From positions 1,914,949 through 1,960,891 of the forward strand of contig BFEA01000220.1 of assembly GCA_003427395.1 (NCBI GenBank): a stretch of 45,943 nucleotides of DNA, written 5' to 3'. A program made the position numbers and the translations under genes. This document shows positions 11,765-23,811 of the stretch, piece after piece; position 1 is the first letter of the stretch, and the number at the start of each line of letters is the position of its first letter. Below the pieces are notes generated by a model. That model was not told where the DNA came from. It was given only the letters and a program-made list of their open reading frames with translations, and made no database searches. This DNA is from Chara braunii (taxonomy: Eukaryota; Streptophyta; Charophyceae; Charales; Characeae).

Positions 11765-12420
11765 ACTAAGAAAATTTCAGCAGCGCTTCCCGTAGGAAAA
11801 ATGTTTTTTCATAATTTATATTAGCTCAAATATGAAAACTGAAACAATATTTAACTCTGAAAAGTCAAGTTTTATCTAATTCCCTGAATTATTAAACATT
11901 TTGGCAGCATCTTCTTTAGAAAAGGAGACTTCTCATATTTATACTAAGTCAGATAAGAAATCAAAGTAAAGCTTAAGTTCAACCAAGACAAAATTTAACC
12001 AACTCCTTAGTTTTGTGAAAATTTCGGCAGCGCTTCCCGTAGAGAAAATAGTTTTTCAAAGTTTACACGAAGCTAAGTTTAATTTATAGATAACTTTGAC
12101 TTCACAAAGTTCAATTTTGTCTAACTCTATGATTTAGTAAAAATTTTGGCAGCACTCTCCTTAAAAAATGAGACTTTCCAGATTTTTACTGAGCCATATA
12201 TAAAATTTAGACAAGCTTTAACTTTGAAAAGTCAAAATATGACCAGATTTTTACTAAGCCATACATAAAATTTAGATAAACCTGAACTTTGAAAAGTCAA
12301 AATATGACTCGATTTTTACTAAGTCATACATTTGGACAAGCTTGAACTTTGAAAAGTCAAAATATGACTAACTTTTTGGTTTTGTATAAATTTTGGCAGC
12401 ACTTCCCGTAGAGAAAGTAG
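11765..12420. repeat. Second hairpin array in B' (at least five units)
   Basis: Units with AAATTTYGGCAGCRCTTCCCGTAG or a close variant occur near 11776, 11893, 12016, 12136 and 12389. Outer stems remain pairable, for example ATAAATTTTGG with CTAAGATTTAT near 12387-12436, and AAAAATTTTGG with CCAGATTTTT near 12137-12187. The array is longer than its partner in B, so copy number changed after the two copies separated. Confidence 0.7.
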
Positions 12421-12734
12421 GTTACTAAGATTTATATAAGACCAAGTATAATAAAAGATCCAAGAAAATGCAGAAATTGACCTAAGTAAAACAACTGAGC
12501 CGAAAAAATGCAAGAATTGAACCAACTCTTATGACTCTAGCATGTGGCGAGCATCTAAAGCAACTACCTGTCAAACTGAAAACTTACACTAAGTAGTGAT
12601 CTCCCTCGATCACATGCAAGGTCAAACCACCAAGGTAAGTACTCTCATCAACCCAAAATTAATTTTGTCAAACAATAGTTCTTAGTCTTTCAATGATTTA
12701 TCAATTTATACCCAACTTATATAAGGCATAAAGT

Positions 12735-13454
12735 TAGACCACCAAAACTTATGGAACAATGTCTAGCTCAACCATTGAGTATATACAAACAAAGAGCACT
12801 ACAATTTTTCTCTTCCTTGGGCACATGACTAGGTTGTCCATCCTAGTCGTCCTGAACTGTTTAAGTATCCCAATTATATATAATTATTTGCTTTTAATCT
12901 TTCATCTTAGCTCGAGGTTCAACCTGCCCCTTCTTACCACAAGTTTACTCTTAATTGATCCTCTTTTTAGTTTGTGATAAGCTATAGTCAGACCACCCAA
13001 ACTTATAGGACAATGGCTGACTAGCCTGTTCATAGATAAAGTAGTAGTAAAATATAGCTAAGTTATAACCTTTTGGTTTCATCATGTGCATGACATTGGA
13101 CCAAGACCACCCAAACTTATGGAACATGTCTTGTCCTCTGTCTTACTTATTTTTCTTAATGGTGAAACAAAAAGAGGTTCAGTCACCCAAACTTATGAAA
13201 CATGCTCAGACCCTCTCGTTCAAAACCAAAAGAAATTGAGAAAACTCAAAATAAACAAGGAAACCAAGCCACCCAAACTTATGAAACAATGCTTGATCCC
13301 AAAAAAGTCAACCACAGACAATCCTCACAAGTTAGAGCAACCAGACCCCCCAAACTTTATATAACATGTTTGGTCCTTAAGACAACTCGAAAATAAACAT
13401 AGCACTGGGTCTCCCCAAATTTATGGAGACTTGCCCAACCTTTGGTTGACCCAG
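12735..13454. repeat. First hairpin array in B' (about seven units)
   Basis: Complement of the array at 8002-8890. The conserved loop reads CACCCAAACTTATGGAAC. Stems are TAGAC/GTCTA (12735-12739, 12761-12765), AGTCAGACCA/TGGCTGACT with one bulged A (12986-12995, 13014-13022), GGACCAAGAC/GTCTTGTCC with one bulged C (ending about 13136), CAAGC/GCTTG (13265-13269, 13291-13295), ACCAGAC/GTTTGGT with one G-T wobble (13340-13346, 13369-13375) and GTCTCC/GGAGAC (13409-13414, 13425-13430). An outer CTGGGTC/GACCCAG pair at 13405-13411 and 13448-13454 matches unit 1 of B. Confidence 0.8.
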
Positions 13455-14959
13455 TCAAACACAAGCAATACAACCTTCCTCCCACCTTTCCCCAATATGC
13501 AATCCCCTTTTGCACAATCTTATTTCAGTCAAACAACAAAATTGAAACTGATTTTACATAAACATTTATTTACTTAAGTCTGGTTTGTCCTGAAAATCAA
13601 ACTGAAAGTCAAAGGAGGGATGCAAACAATGTACTCAGTCAAACACAGCAAGAATACAAATAGGGGTTATAACTGGGTTTATAGAAGGAAAGCAACGATT
13701 ACCTCTCATTCCCTGCCTCCAGAACTCCTCCTGAGTTCCGGCAGAGCTCCCTCAATCGGTGGGCGGAGTCCCCACAGAGTCTTGTTGCGGTCCTACGGGT
13801 TGTAATACCGCCTGCCACCTTCCTCTCATGACAGGATTAGACTTAAGAGTAAGAAGGATGGAAAGAGGGGTTTCAGACTCTTGAGATACAGGAGGGGGAC
13901 AAACTCAAACTCTCAGGAGAGGGCCTTAACACGCCGCAATGATGGTCAAATACGCAGCAGCTTGATCGAATGCAATCAAACTGAAGCCTAGTTATCAAAT
14001 GTTGACCTTCTGACGACCTCCCGGCCTTATTTCCCTCCCTTACTGCCCCTCCTCAACTCTACAGAGTGGACATCGTACTGGCTGGTCAACAAGTTTTCGA
14101 CTTCGCAGTTGTTGTTCGCTGTTACCAAACAACTGCCCATGCACATTAGACCAAAGGGGGTTGGACCCGAAACTCCTGGCTGCCATTCAAATGCCTTACC
14201 AACTAGGCTGAGCCGACAGATCCGGGCTCACAGTTGTGGTCTCCCAACTCCATATGTGCATCAACAGAGCAACCTGCAAACGGACAACCTTCCCCTCTGC
14301 ATAGAGCAAAAATCGATTGAATCCTCTGTTCAGACAGAGCGGATACACTCGTTGTTCAACATTGAGGACCGTGCAACAATTATCAATCCCCCCCCCCCAG
14401 GTAAGCTCTCCCTCCTCTGTGCCCCAATGATATCTCCTCTCTCTCTCATCTAACTGCTTTGTGATGCGCCCCGACACCTCTCCCTCCATTCTTGATGTAC
14501 CTGATTCGTAACATCAGTCGGGTTCATCCTCCTTCGTAGTTTGAAGAAGCGGGCGCAAACCACTTTCTCTCGCAACAGATCCTCTTAGCCCGTTCGGCTC
14601 CACGTAAGTACGTATCGGCCCAAATCAGGCAAGTACGATCTGCCCCCTCTTCCCATCATGACCTTCCCTTCGTTCTTTCTATCCGAGCTTCCTCTCCCTC
14701 ATCACATCACGGGTTGCTCTACGCAGCCTAATCCTATACTAACTCCAAACATACTATCATATTGCTCAATCTAATTGTAGGTTTGTGGTCGCCCGCCATA
14801 ATAACCCCAACTTAACTCCTTCTCTCGCTCGACTTCACTAAGAAACTAGCGAGATTCTTTACTCTCACTTTCTGCCATAGCCGCATGCCCCGACTGCTTC
14901 CCGCGATATTTTTTTCTTTTAACTCATTTTCTACTAACTTACCAATAGATCTCACTACA

Positions 14960-14994
14960 GAATCCGGGGCGCCTACCCTGAAAACCCCGGATTC
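14960..14994. repeat. 10-bp perfect stem, partner of 5928-5962
   Basis: GAATCCGGGG (14960-14969) pairs with CCCCGGATTC (14985-14994). Compared with the copy in B, the innermost pair is exchanged from C-G to G-C, so both arms changed and pairing was kept. Confidence 0.85.
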
Positions 14995-16627
14995 AAGTCT
15001 TCTTTTATCCGTTTCCGTTAAGAAATGGACAAGATCAATAATCTTTACCCCTACTCCTACTTTCTCATCGCCATTTCCGCGCAACTTCTTTCTCATTTAG
15101 CCCTAATCCTACAAGCTAACACTAAATCTAACCCTGCTATTAGACTCGCAACGGCTCAGAATCTTGGAATCGCCTCCTCCCTCTCCTGATTCTGATGAGA
15201 GTCAAGCGAGTTACACTCCCTCAACTACGTTGGACCCATCGCGCTCCATGTTCGTGGTGGGGCGTATTCAGCACAATATTGCGCCCTGATTCGTCCGTTC
15301 TTCAGTTCCTCTTATCGCCTCGCATTCTCCGTTCGTCTTGTGCTGATATCAACTCCAGCTGTAGAGCATGACCCTGCCGATTGTGCAGAGAGGAAAACGA
15401 AAACGGTCTCACTATCTTTAACTATCTGACGAATGCTTTGATAAAACCCGAGTGATTTAACCAGTTCGACTAGCCCTTCCGCTCCTACATCCAACTTCGA
15501 CAACCGTTTTTCATGTCTGCATCATAGCCGGCCCCACCCGAGCTCCCTTCTGCCTTGCGATATAACTGGTGAGAGGGTTTATGCCCTACTGCAACGCCGC
15601 GGCTTGAGCTAAACGAGGTGGCCCCCGGTGCAGATCTTGATGGTAGTAGCAACATTACTTCGGGAATTTTTGAAGACCGCGTGGGAACAAGTTCTGCAAG
15701 CACGGCTGTGTACATGGTATCACGGTAGGCCTCCCAACCCGTAGCCTATAGGTCTTCTCGGCCCAAATGTAGTTTTCTCATCTCACAGTCCTAATAGCAT
15801 GCCCACTCTCAAACCCCTCACACGGCAGGCTGCAAGGAATGGTCGGTGCTCCCGCAAAAGGGGTCCCGCCACTCAATCTTCCTCCGTCTCGTGGGCCGAT
15901 TCGTCCACGGGCTCGCAGGCACGTTGATCTCCTCGGTCCGTATTTCAAAACATGAGGGATGGAGGAATTCTGCCAGCATCTCGAAGACGTAGGAACCCGT
16001 AGGTCAACTAAAAGAAATGCATACTCAAGGTCCTCGACCATTGTGACGACCTCTATATCCAGTGTCACGCCTGAATCAAGAAACCCCGGAGCAAAATAAT
16101 AATAATACAACAATAAAAAAAATGTTTAAAATCTTTTAATCGTCAGAATACGACAAACGAGGAAAAGGGACCGCTAGTACCATTTCGACGCCGACGACGG
16201 CAAAACCAAGGGGGATAGCCCCGTCAGACCCTCAACCCTTCGGTCCTTTCGTACTACTCTAATATCCCTACGTCGTTGCGGCTCAATCTCGATCCCTGGA
16301 CCTCTGTGTTGAATGTCCGACGCCGTAACCAATAGTGCTAGATCCAAAGTTGAGCCTAGTGCTAGTGACATCTATATAAGTAGTTACTACTCGACGCCCG
16401 GATCTCCCAAAACGTCTTCCAACTCACATTTTTGTCGATGAAAACAAGATCACACGCGCCTTAAGTCTGCGCGCCCACACACTCTCTAATCTATTTAACC
16501 ATTTAATCAACGTAAATAACAGAGGTGACCGCGACTCGCGCGGTATACTTAAACCTTAAATCAAAATTATTTTTTGTTGCATACAAAAAACAGGGCAGAT
16601 ACCCTTGTAAGGGTATTCGCCCCGACA

Positions 16628-16917
16628 ACGTGTAAGTGTGTCGTGAAGGCACACAGAGATGTGGGCAGTTGGCGCTCAACCAGAATCAACGTGGGCAGCC
16701 TTGTACATAAAAGGCATAATAAAAGGGGAATTGCGAGAACAATGGAAGGAGTACGCCGATAATAACCAGAAAATTGCATAATTCTAAATTGTTTTAATAT
16801 GTTTGTGTGTGATTATGTCATCTCAAATGCTCTCGTTATCTACAATACGACAAAGACTGTGTTAATTCTAAATTTATTTATCTGGGTGGAATTGAGGTTG
16901 TTTTGGGCAAAAACTTA
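16628..16917. other. Unassigned spacer right of B'
   Basis: No recognised gene. A frame at 16574-16762 overlaps the end of B' and has no recognisable domain. AC follows the terminus here and AC also precedes the B terminus at 3789-3790, but two bases are too few to call a target-site duplication. Confidence 0.4.
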
Positions 16918-17178
16918 TAACACACACACAAACACACACATTTTATCCACACACAAACAAACAGAGTGACACACACTTGAGCAGACATACACAAAGTCAC
17001 ACACACACACACACACACACACACTATATACTCGCACACACACAACTCACGCACACAAACACACACTATGTACACACACACACATACATGCATTGTGTAC
17101 ACACAAACATACAAAGACACTCACGCACACACACACACGCACACAACACACACACACGCATACACCAAACACACACAT
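16918..17178. repeat. CA-rich microsatellite
   Basis: About 260 bp of interrupted CA repeats with a pure stretch near 16998-17023. Frames across it are His/Thr or Cys/Val low-complexity artefacts. Confidence 0.95.
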
Positions 17179-17230
17179 AATTACAATTCATTGACTGACA
17201 AATTGAAATAATGGTTCACCGAGTGACAAA

Positions 17231-17470
17231 TTGAGTGACAGACAATTGGAGGTGTTTTCAATTTTATTTTTTATTTTAAATTTAGTAAAGAATTTCGATG
17301 TAACCCCAAGGCAAAAGTTGTTCAGTTTATTTTTCTCCCAAACATGTTTTTTTTCCCGTTTTTTTTTTTTTTTTGTCCATTTGGGCTTCAGACAGACTGC
17401 CCCGGGAAGACGTCCGACCAGTTGTCCGATCGGACAACCCCGGACGGTCAGGGGGGGGTCTGAACGTCCG
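17231..17470. repeat. Dispersed repeat, partner of 29165-29475 (inverted)
   Basis: The stretch AAGGCAAAAGTTGTTCAGTT and its flanks at about 17265-17345 are the complement of 29290-29385. Both copies carry GC-rich CCCGGG-containing inverted words nearby; here TTGTCCGATCGGACAA near 17421-17436 is a perfect 8-bp palindrome. No coding content was recognised. Confidence 0.7.
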
Positions 17471-17479
17471 ACGTTGTAA

Positions 17480-19718
17480 TATAGCTTATGAGGTTTTAGC
17501 AATGTAACTTACTCTGACCTTAGGCAACGACTCCTCTAGTTGAATGTGCATGTGGGAAGGTTGTTGCAGTAGCTTATTTAGCTATTCAATTTCATCATTA
17601 ATTTCATGGTGTAAATCTAACATCTTTGTCAACTGATAAACGTCAATTTATATTTTTGTGAAGTTTTATCACAATTTCATGAAAGGAGTTCAATATGCAA
17701 AATAGTAAATCTTAAATGGCCCCATTGCCTTTAATATTCGTGAAACCAATTACCTCACACCTGTTAACTCGTTTTTCATTAAAAATATTATTCTAATTTT
17801 AATTCAATTGTACATAAATTTTTTAATTGTTAAACCATTAGTACCACTTTTAATTATTTTATTTCGATTAATTTGTATGTGAGTGTTTGTTAAAGGGAAT
17901 GATTCCTACTATTTATGTGAGGGTAGGTCGCATGTACATGTGAAGTTGGTTTGGCCTAAACCATAGAGATGCGGAGGTACATGAGTGTGGAGTGCATAAC
18001 CCCCATTGTGGTCATAGTAGCATGGACATACTTATAGGGCATTGCCAAGGTATGGGTGATGGCGTTACCCAACAAATGAACTTCCCCACTTATCAATTGA
18101 AAGATGAGTAAAAGTAAGAGATTATAAAAATAAGTGAGGCGAATGATTACATCATCCTCACAAATAAGTCATACACGATGAGATAACGTTTAATTGTAAT
18201 AATTAATAAATTAACAAAAGATTGAAGATGTTATTGTGGTCTTCAATGGAGGGTCGTAGAGAAAAGTTTCATGATAGGTTAATTTCCCACCATAAAAAAA
18301 CAATTGCGGATGACAATTATCAACATAACAAAAAAGTGAAAGTATATTTTATTTTTTTTACTTTAAAGATATCCCTGCTACCTATGCTTAGAAGTGGGAG
18401 GGGCTCTGAAGCAAATGAGTTCGATAGAAGTGTGATGATATCAAAAATTAAATAATATAAAATGTTTTAAATATGAGAAGAGGGCTACGTCGGTCCCTAC
18501 TTCCCGAAGTCGCAATAAGTAAAGTGTATTAGTAGATAACGATTTCACTAAACATTACGTATGGAAATAAATAAAACAACATTCAATTTTACTGTGCAAA
18601 AAATGTGAAAGGATAATATTGCAAAAGGTCCATGATGAAATAATAGATAACATATAGGGTATTACCGATAAAAATTTGTGAATACAAATGAGTATAAAGT
18701 ATAGAGCTTTGAGTGTGATTGTCATCATTACCATGTGTAGTCTATGTATTATACCATTTACAATGACGTTTTTGAAGATAAACTTTAAATTCGAGTATCG
18801 TTAAATTGAAGTGGTCAAAGAGAATCAACATAATACCGCTTTCCATATGTAGTATAACTAGCATGAACTTAATGTAATGTCCTCCGGATTCATTGCATCA
18901 TTCCAACATTGTATGAATGATTTATTTTATGTGAGCTTGCGTACACGTACACGATACAACACAAGTTTCAAATATTTTATATGATTAACCTCGTTACCGA
19001 CTCGTATTTTTCGTGGAATATCGAATTTTGGGTGGTGGGATTGAAAGGATTTCACGAGTATCAACATATTGTCATAGTTCTGGTCCTAAGATTCCAAGCC
19101 TCATGTAGCATAAGTCCCAGTGCAATAGGAAGTCGAGTCTAAGACTCTAAGCCGGTTAGCCCATAAGAATGCAGTCTAGTCCAGTCAATGGTTAAAGTCC
19201 CAAGAAAGTTAGTGAATATTCCATACGCATCAAAGGTCATTGCCTAGTGCAACCGTAACTAGCTGTTCGGTCTGTTTCCCTTGTATGTTTTCCCTCGTAT
19301 GTGTGTAGTTTGTCATCTCTATATGGTGGGTAGTCTTGTGATTTGTACGGGTGCCCTCTCCAATGTGTATGTAGTCCATATTCTATGCTTTTCATTATTA
19401 CTTCATGTGCAGAACTGTGATCTTTCTATACGAAGTCCCCAGCCTCAGGCTTATGTGTTTTTTTCGCGACCGATGGGTTACCTTGTTTGCTCCCCCCCCC
19501 CCACCAAGTGGAACCACCCCCTACTCCTGTGATACTACCCTCCCACCTTGTGACCGAAGGCAGAGCACATCCCTAATTTGCTCTCTCCCGACAAGGACAC
19601 TCACCGTATGCCATGAGGATGCCTTCACAGAGCAATGCTCTCCTACACCCCCTGGTTGTGGGGGGTTGCATGGCCCCAGCTCGGCCTATACGGGTCATTG
19701 GGCCCGATGCTCAACACT
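17480..19718. other. AT-rich gene-free stretch
   Basis: About 2.2 kb with no recognised protein, RNA gene or clear terminal repeat. Short frames at 18222-18455, 19281-19532 and 19405-19800 have no domain I can name. The composition differs from B' and from the GC-richer 20-kb region, so this is probably separate old intergenic DNA. Confidence 0.5.
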
Positions 19719-19826
19719 GGGGCCAGGTCCCACTGGCGTGTGTTCTTCATTCTTGACCGCCGACGGTGGCGGGAATACGCTGATCCAAGGTCAGAAATGA
19801 AAAACACCATGTAGTGGGACTCTGAC
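19719..19826. mobile_element. MITE-like palindrome, GGCC-GTCCCACT family, copy 1
   Basis: GGGGCCAGGTCCCACTGG on the left faces GTAGTGGGACTCTG on the right. TTCTTCATTCTTGACC pairs imperfectly with GGTCAGAAATGAAAAAC inside. It shares ends with the elements at 24974, 25195 and 34916. It is non-coding and short, as expected for a non-autonomous DNA element. Confidence 0.6.
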
Positions 19827-19985
19827 TCTGGTGTTTGATAAATGAAAGTCTAGGGACGCTGGACCCCGTTTCCAGCCGATGTAGCTCCCCCGCCAGCAGA
19901 AAGGAGCAAGAGATGGCCGTCTTGGGGTTGCCCTTACCAAGATAGGGGGCTCCTAAAGAAAAAACAGGGGGGTCCATGGAACTTC

Positions 19986-20427
19986 GGCAGGCAGGCTGGC
20001 AGTTAGGCGGCGTCGTGCAGGCTGGCAGGTCAGAACTGTTCTGGACCTTCTAAACCTGCTCCTCCACAAAAGGAATGGAAGGGAGAAAAAAAAAAAGGAA
20101 AAAGGAAGGGGACAGGCCGGCCGGGCCGACAACGGCTCTGGGAAAACGCCCTCGTTGTGGACGTGCCTGGTGCGCGAATGTTAAGGGGATGGAGCTGTTG
20201 ACGAACAGAGTCCGAATCTTGTACGGCGGCCGATCGTTAGATCGGCCGTTGCTTTGCAGACAAAAAAACAGAAAACGGAATAAAAAAGAAAAAGAACGAA
20301 GCAAAACGCACTGACGGAGCCTTTTTGGTTGGTTCTCCCAGCGGCATCCCGACGCCCGCTACCGGGTAGGCCAGCAATATCCCGACACCCGCTGGATCCC
20401 GACGCCCGCAAAAACCCGAAGCCCGCC
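19986..20427. repeat. GC-rich stretch with short repeats and a small hairpin
   Basis: GCAGGCTGGCAG occurs twice near 19990-20028. CGGCCGAT and ATCGGCCG form a perfect hairpin at 20227-20248. Four near copies of TCCCGACGCCCGC lie at about 20345-20427. No open frame here resembles a known protein. Confidence 0.65.
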
Positions 20428-20795
20428 ACTTTCAAAAAATGTACAAGGACGAATCTCTACGAGACCCCGCCGTTGTCTTTGGAACGGTTCACAGGAGGCT
20501 CAGTGGTCAATTGTTGAAAAGCGAGACCTCGCCTTCGACCGGCGTGAACTGCGGCGGCTGGCTCAGCTTGGCCAGGAGGTGAGTTGTCCTTTGCTCCTCT
20601 GCATGCTCTGCTGCGCCCTTGTCCCTTGTCGTATGTTTTACTGCTTGCATTCTCTATCCGAAGCTCCTCTTCATCCATCGCCTCTTTTTCGGCTTTCCCG
20701 TACTTCTCGCCGTCTTCTCCGTTCTCCTCCCTTCCTGCCTTTTCCTCTTCCTGCTTGTGTCCTACGTCATCCGTGCGCTTCTCACAGACACACAG

Positions 20796-20804
20796 ACACA
20801 CACA

Positions 20805-20883
<79 letters not shown>

Positions 20884-20884
20884 N

Positions 20885-20945
<61 letters not shown>
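20796..20945. repeat. Compound (CA)n(GA)n microsatellite with an N
   Basis: CA repeats switch to a GA run of more than 120 bp, broken only by one N at 20884. The Leu/Ser and Arg/Glu frames across it (such as the 243-codon minus frame at 20457-21188) are repeat artefacts. Confidence 0.97.
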
Positions 20946-20948
<3 letters not shown>

Positions 20949-22760
20949 GGATGCTGATGCTGATGCTGATGGATGGGCTATGAGAATGCGGGTGAGAGGA
21001 AGAACGAGGAGGATATAAGACGATGATGATGGTGGAGTCGTCTGTTCTGTAATTAATGCAGCTTTTTTTTTTTCCTTCTTTCCTAATTCCTCGCATAGTA
21101 ACGCATTCCCGTAAGTTTCCTGATCTAGAACTGTACGGAAAAGCGCACAAGGATCCGTATTCAGAAACGTGCTTCTCCACTTGGCCAAGAGATTAGATAT
21201 GTCTACTGTACGGAAAGGCGCACAGGTAGTGTCTATTCCAGATGCCGGGTGGAATGATATGGAGTAGCATTGCTATCGATCTGTATCCGGACGCATGCAT
21301 CTAAGGAGGTTGCAATTTTTATTTATTTATTTTCAATAAAACCCTAAGTTTTCAGACGAAGACTGCTTCTGATTTCTTCGCTCATGTACTTCTCTCTACT
21401 GATGCCTCCACAATCACCATCGTCATCATCATCATCATCATCATCATCGTTGTTGTTGTCATGATAATCATCATCGTAGAGCCTTTTGTAGGCCCGGATC
21501 CCACATGTTGGAGTTTTTATTTGTATGGTTTATTTTGTGACTTAAAATCCGTATCTCTTTCTCAAGGTGTAATGAGAATGTTTGTTTTGAATGAGTTGAT
21601 CAGGATAATGGGGATGTGATTATGAGCTATTGGGGTTTGAATGGATGAGATATTTGTGGTTTGAATGGAGCTGACCAGGTGGACTTACTGGGAATGTGAT
21701 TATGCTAATCAGCATCAGCCGGTTCGGATAATTTGTTTGGATCGGAAGGAACAGGGGGATTTACTCGGCTTTGGAATCTGCTATTCGGCTCCCCCCCAAA
21801 AAAAAAAGTAATCCGTTTTTTCTATTAATTTAGTCGAACTGCTCAGGTAGATTCATTCGCATTTACCAATCACGAAAACCTACCGTGTTTAGGATTCTCC
21901 CGAACCTATCGAGCCCTATTTAGTACCCTCCAAACAACTCGCTTCTTTTTTTTTTTTTTTTTTCTTCATTTTTCCTGAAATTTATATTAGTCTTGCGAAC
22001 GCAAATGTAGGAAACAGTGTATTCCACCCTCCCCTCCCCCCCCTCTCCTCGAGCTCACCGATTTTTTTTTTTCACTCTGAAGTTGTGCATTGTACCTCTG
22101 GCCGATCCCTCTAAACCCCTTTGATCGTAAAAAAAAAAGACTTGTTTTGGATTCGATTACACTTTTTTTTTTTTTTTTTTAAAGGCTATACTAGGTCCTA
22201 CTAAGGGGGGGGGGGGGGATATTAGCCTACTCGATTTCACAAGTCATGAAGACCTACCAGGTAGTTTTTGATTTCCCGAGCCTGTCAATCTCTCTCTTTC
22301 GGGACAGTATAAACAAGTCACTTGTTTTGATATTCCTCAGCTTGACGACCTCCGAAACGCAACCTTCGAAAACATCCCTTTCTCTCCCCTTTCCCCCCCT
22401 CGCCCCCCTTCCNCCCCCCCCCCCCCTTTCCCGGTACGAGCTTATTGACTTTTTGTAGAAGTAATATATATGCAGAGTTGTGCACGATACCTCTGGCTGA
22501 TAGCTGAATGATTAGCATCCGATTAAACCCTGTTTGGCAATCGGATCCAAGGATTAGTAATCATGATTCTTTGTTTTTCGTTTGTTGATCTTCAACGACA
22601 AGGGTTATTTACATTTCGTTGCTGAGGCTTTTGTCGTTTTCCTGAGAACAGGAGACCAGACACCATTACCATCTGTTGGTGGCACAAGATGCACTGACGT
22701 ATTTATGCTGAATGAATCTTCCTACCCTTTTTTCTTCCACCTCCACTTCTTCTCCCCTTT
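20946..22760. other. Gene-free stretch upstream of the rhomboid gene
   Basis: Contains a TCA repeat near 21417-21450, several poly(T), poly(A) and poly(G/C) runs at 21795-22215, and an N in a poly(C) run at 22413. No exon, repeat family or RNA gene was recognised. Homopolymers this dense are error-prone in assembly. Confidence 0.5.
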
Positions 22761-22765
22761 GACCC

Positions 22766-22850
22766 TCTCTCTCCCTCTCCCTCTCCCTCTCCCTCTCCCT
22801 CTCTCTCTCCCTCTCTCTCTCCCCCTCTCTCTCTCTTTCTCCCTCTTTCC
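22766..22850. repeat. (CTCTCC)n pyrimidine repeat
   Basis: About 85 bp of CTCTCC and CTCT units on the + strand, roughly 730 bp before the proposed rhomboid start codon. Confidence 0.9.
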
Positions 22851-22854
22851 TCGC

Positions 22855-23578
22855 AACAGGGTTCGTGTTAAATGGGCAGTTGTGGGGCTCGTGTTACTCC
22901 TATTTAGAAGCTGACAGGGACAACGTATGAAATCGTAGGCAATATCATCTTTGCTCGCATAACGTTTCTTATTAAATCTTTTGGATTTGTTTAATCATAG
23001 GTGCTTTTATCAGCCATATTTCTGTGTTTTCTTAAGTCTTTGAATCAGTTGTTTTTTTTAATTCCATCGTTTGTGGTGTTTGTTGGAAAGTCTGTACTAA
23101 GTATTATGACTCATGGTTCTTACAATTTCTACTGGAACTTCATTTCCAGCACAGCAGCCTCTCCCTTTTCCATGGAGAGTAGGATCATCAACAGCCTTTG
23201 GAGAGGCTTAAGCTGCTTATCGATTTGCTGGTCTCGTCTCTGTGCACGGCGGGGCGTATTCTACTCTACTCTTCCATCGCTCTGAAAGGCCATCTTTCTT
23301 GAAGTGAATCGGAGTCTGATCTTAAATTCTTAATAACGCAGATTCACTGGTGGTTGTGTTTTGCAGAGTAGATTTTTGTTACTGCAGCAGGCGTTCCATC
23401 TTCGTTTGGGCGACATAGTGTTGCGGTCCTTGGCCTTGAGGGAGTTGTAGTTGGTCTGGCGGCGGACTTATTGATTCGTTTTGCTGTGTAGAGATCGTTG
23501 CGTCAAGTGAAGAAGAAGAGTTGGTTTGCTGTCTCGACTTAGTTGTGTTGGTTGAAGTGCAGAGTTGTTTTGACAGCT
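22855..23578 (+). promoter_or_regulatory. Upstream region / 5' leader of the rhomboid gene
   Basis: No other gene lies between here and the start codon, so the promoter and 5' untranslated region should be in this interval. No clear TATA box or initiator could be assigned. The last 150 bp has the frame ATG at 23543 and is G/T-rich. A 5' untranslated exon and intron are possible but cannot be told from sequence alone. Confidence 0.35.
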
Positions 23579-23811
23579 ATGGGTGTGATGGAGCAATCTT
23601 GCCCGCATTATCGCCCTGCGCATCAGCGCGTTTGGCGTTTCACTTGGGCCGCGCTCTCGTTGCTGTTCATCTTGTGGTTCTTTATTGTATTGGGCGTCAA
23701 TCACTGCACCAAGCAGACGAATCCCAAAGTCGACTGTGCGGTTCCCGGTTTGGGAGTTTTCTCCTTCCAGCCTCTGAGGGAGAATCCACTTCTCGGACCT
23801 GCCAGAAGGAC
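23579..23811 (+). CDS. RBL: Rhomboid exon 1 (N-terminus, TM1)
   Basis: Encodes a short basic N-terminus, a hydrophobic stretch (WAALSLLFILWFFIVLGV), a luminal CxxxxxxxxC pair and the motif FSFQPLRENPLLGP, close to the plant FSFQPLKENPLFGP. It ends at donor AC|GTAAGT with two bases of a Thr codon. Three in-frame starts exist at 23543, 23579 and 23588. I chose 23579 because the 12 residues added by 23543 look like leader translation, but the choice is uncertain. Confidence 0.88.

Larger units (their letters stand above)
11645..16627 (-). repeat. Segment B', inverted copy of B
   Basis: About 5.0 kb, inverse complement of 3791-9739 with many indels and substitutions. Anchors are 11700-11790 against 9570-9700, 12440-12640 against 8960-9150, 13715-13810 against 7640-7740, 14950-15000 against 5920-5970 and 16400-16627 against 3791-3950. 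It ends outward with GTATTCGCCCCGACA, the complement of the left end of B. Just inside is ATACCCTTGTAAGGGTAT (16599-16616), a perfect palindrome around GT. No coding sequence was recognised. Confidence 0.75.

Noticed and set aside
20457-21188. 243-codon minus-strand frame
   Set aside because: Its middle is a Leu/Ser run from the GA microsatellite and contains an N. The ends match no family.
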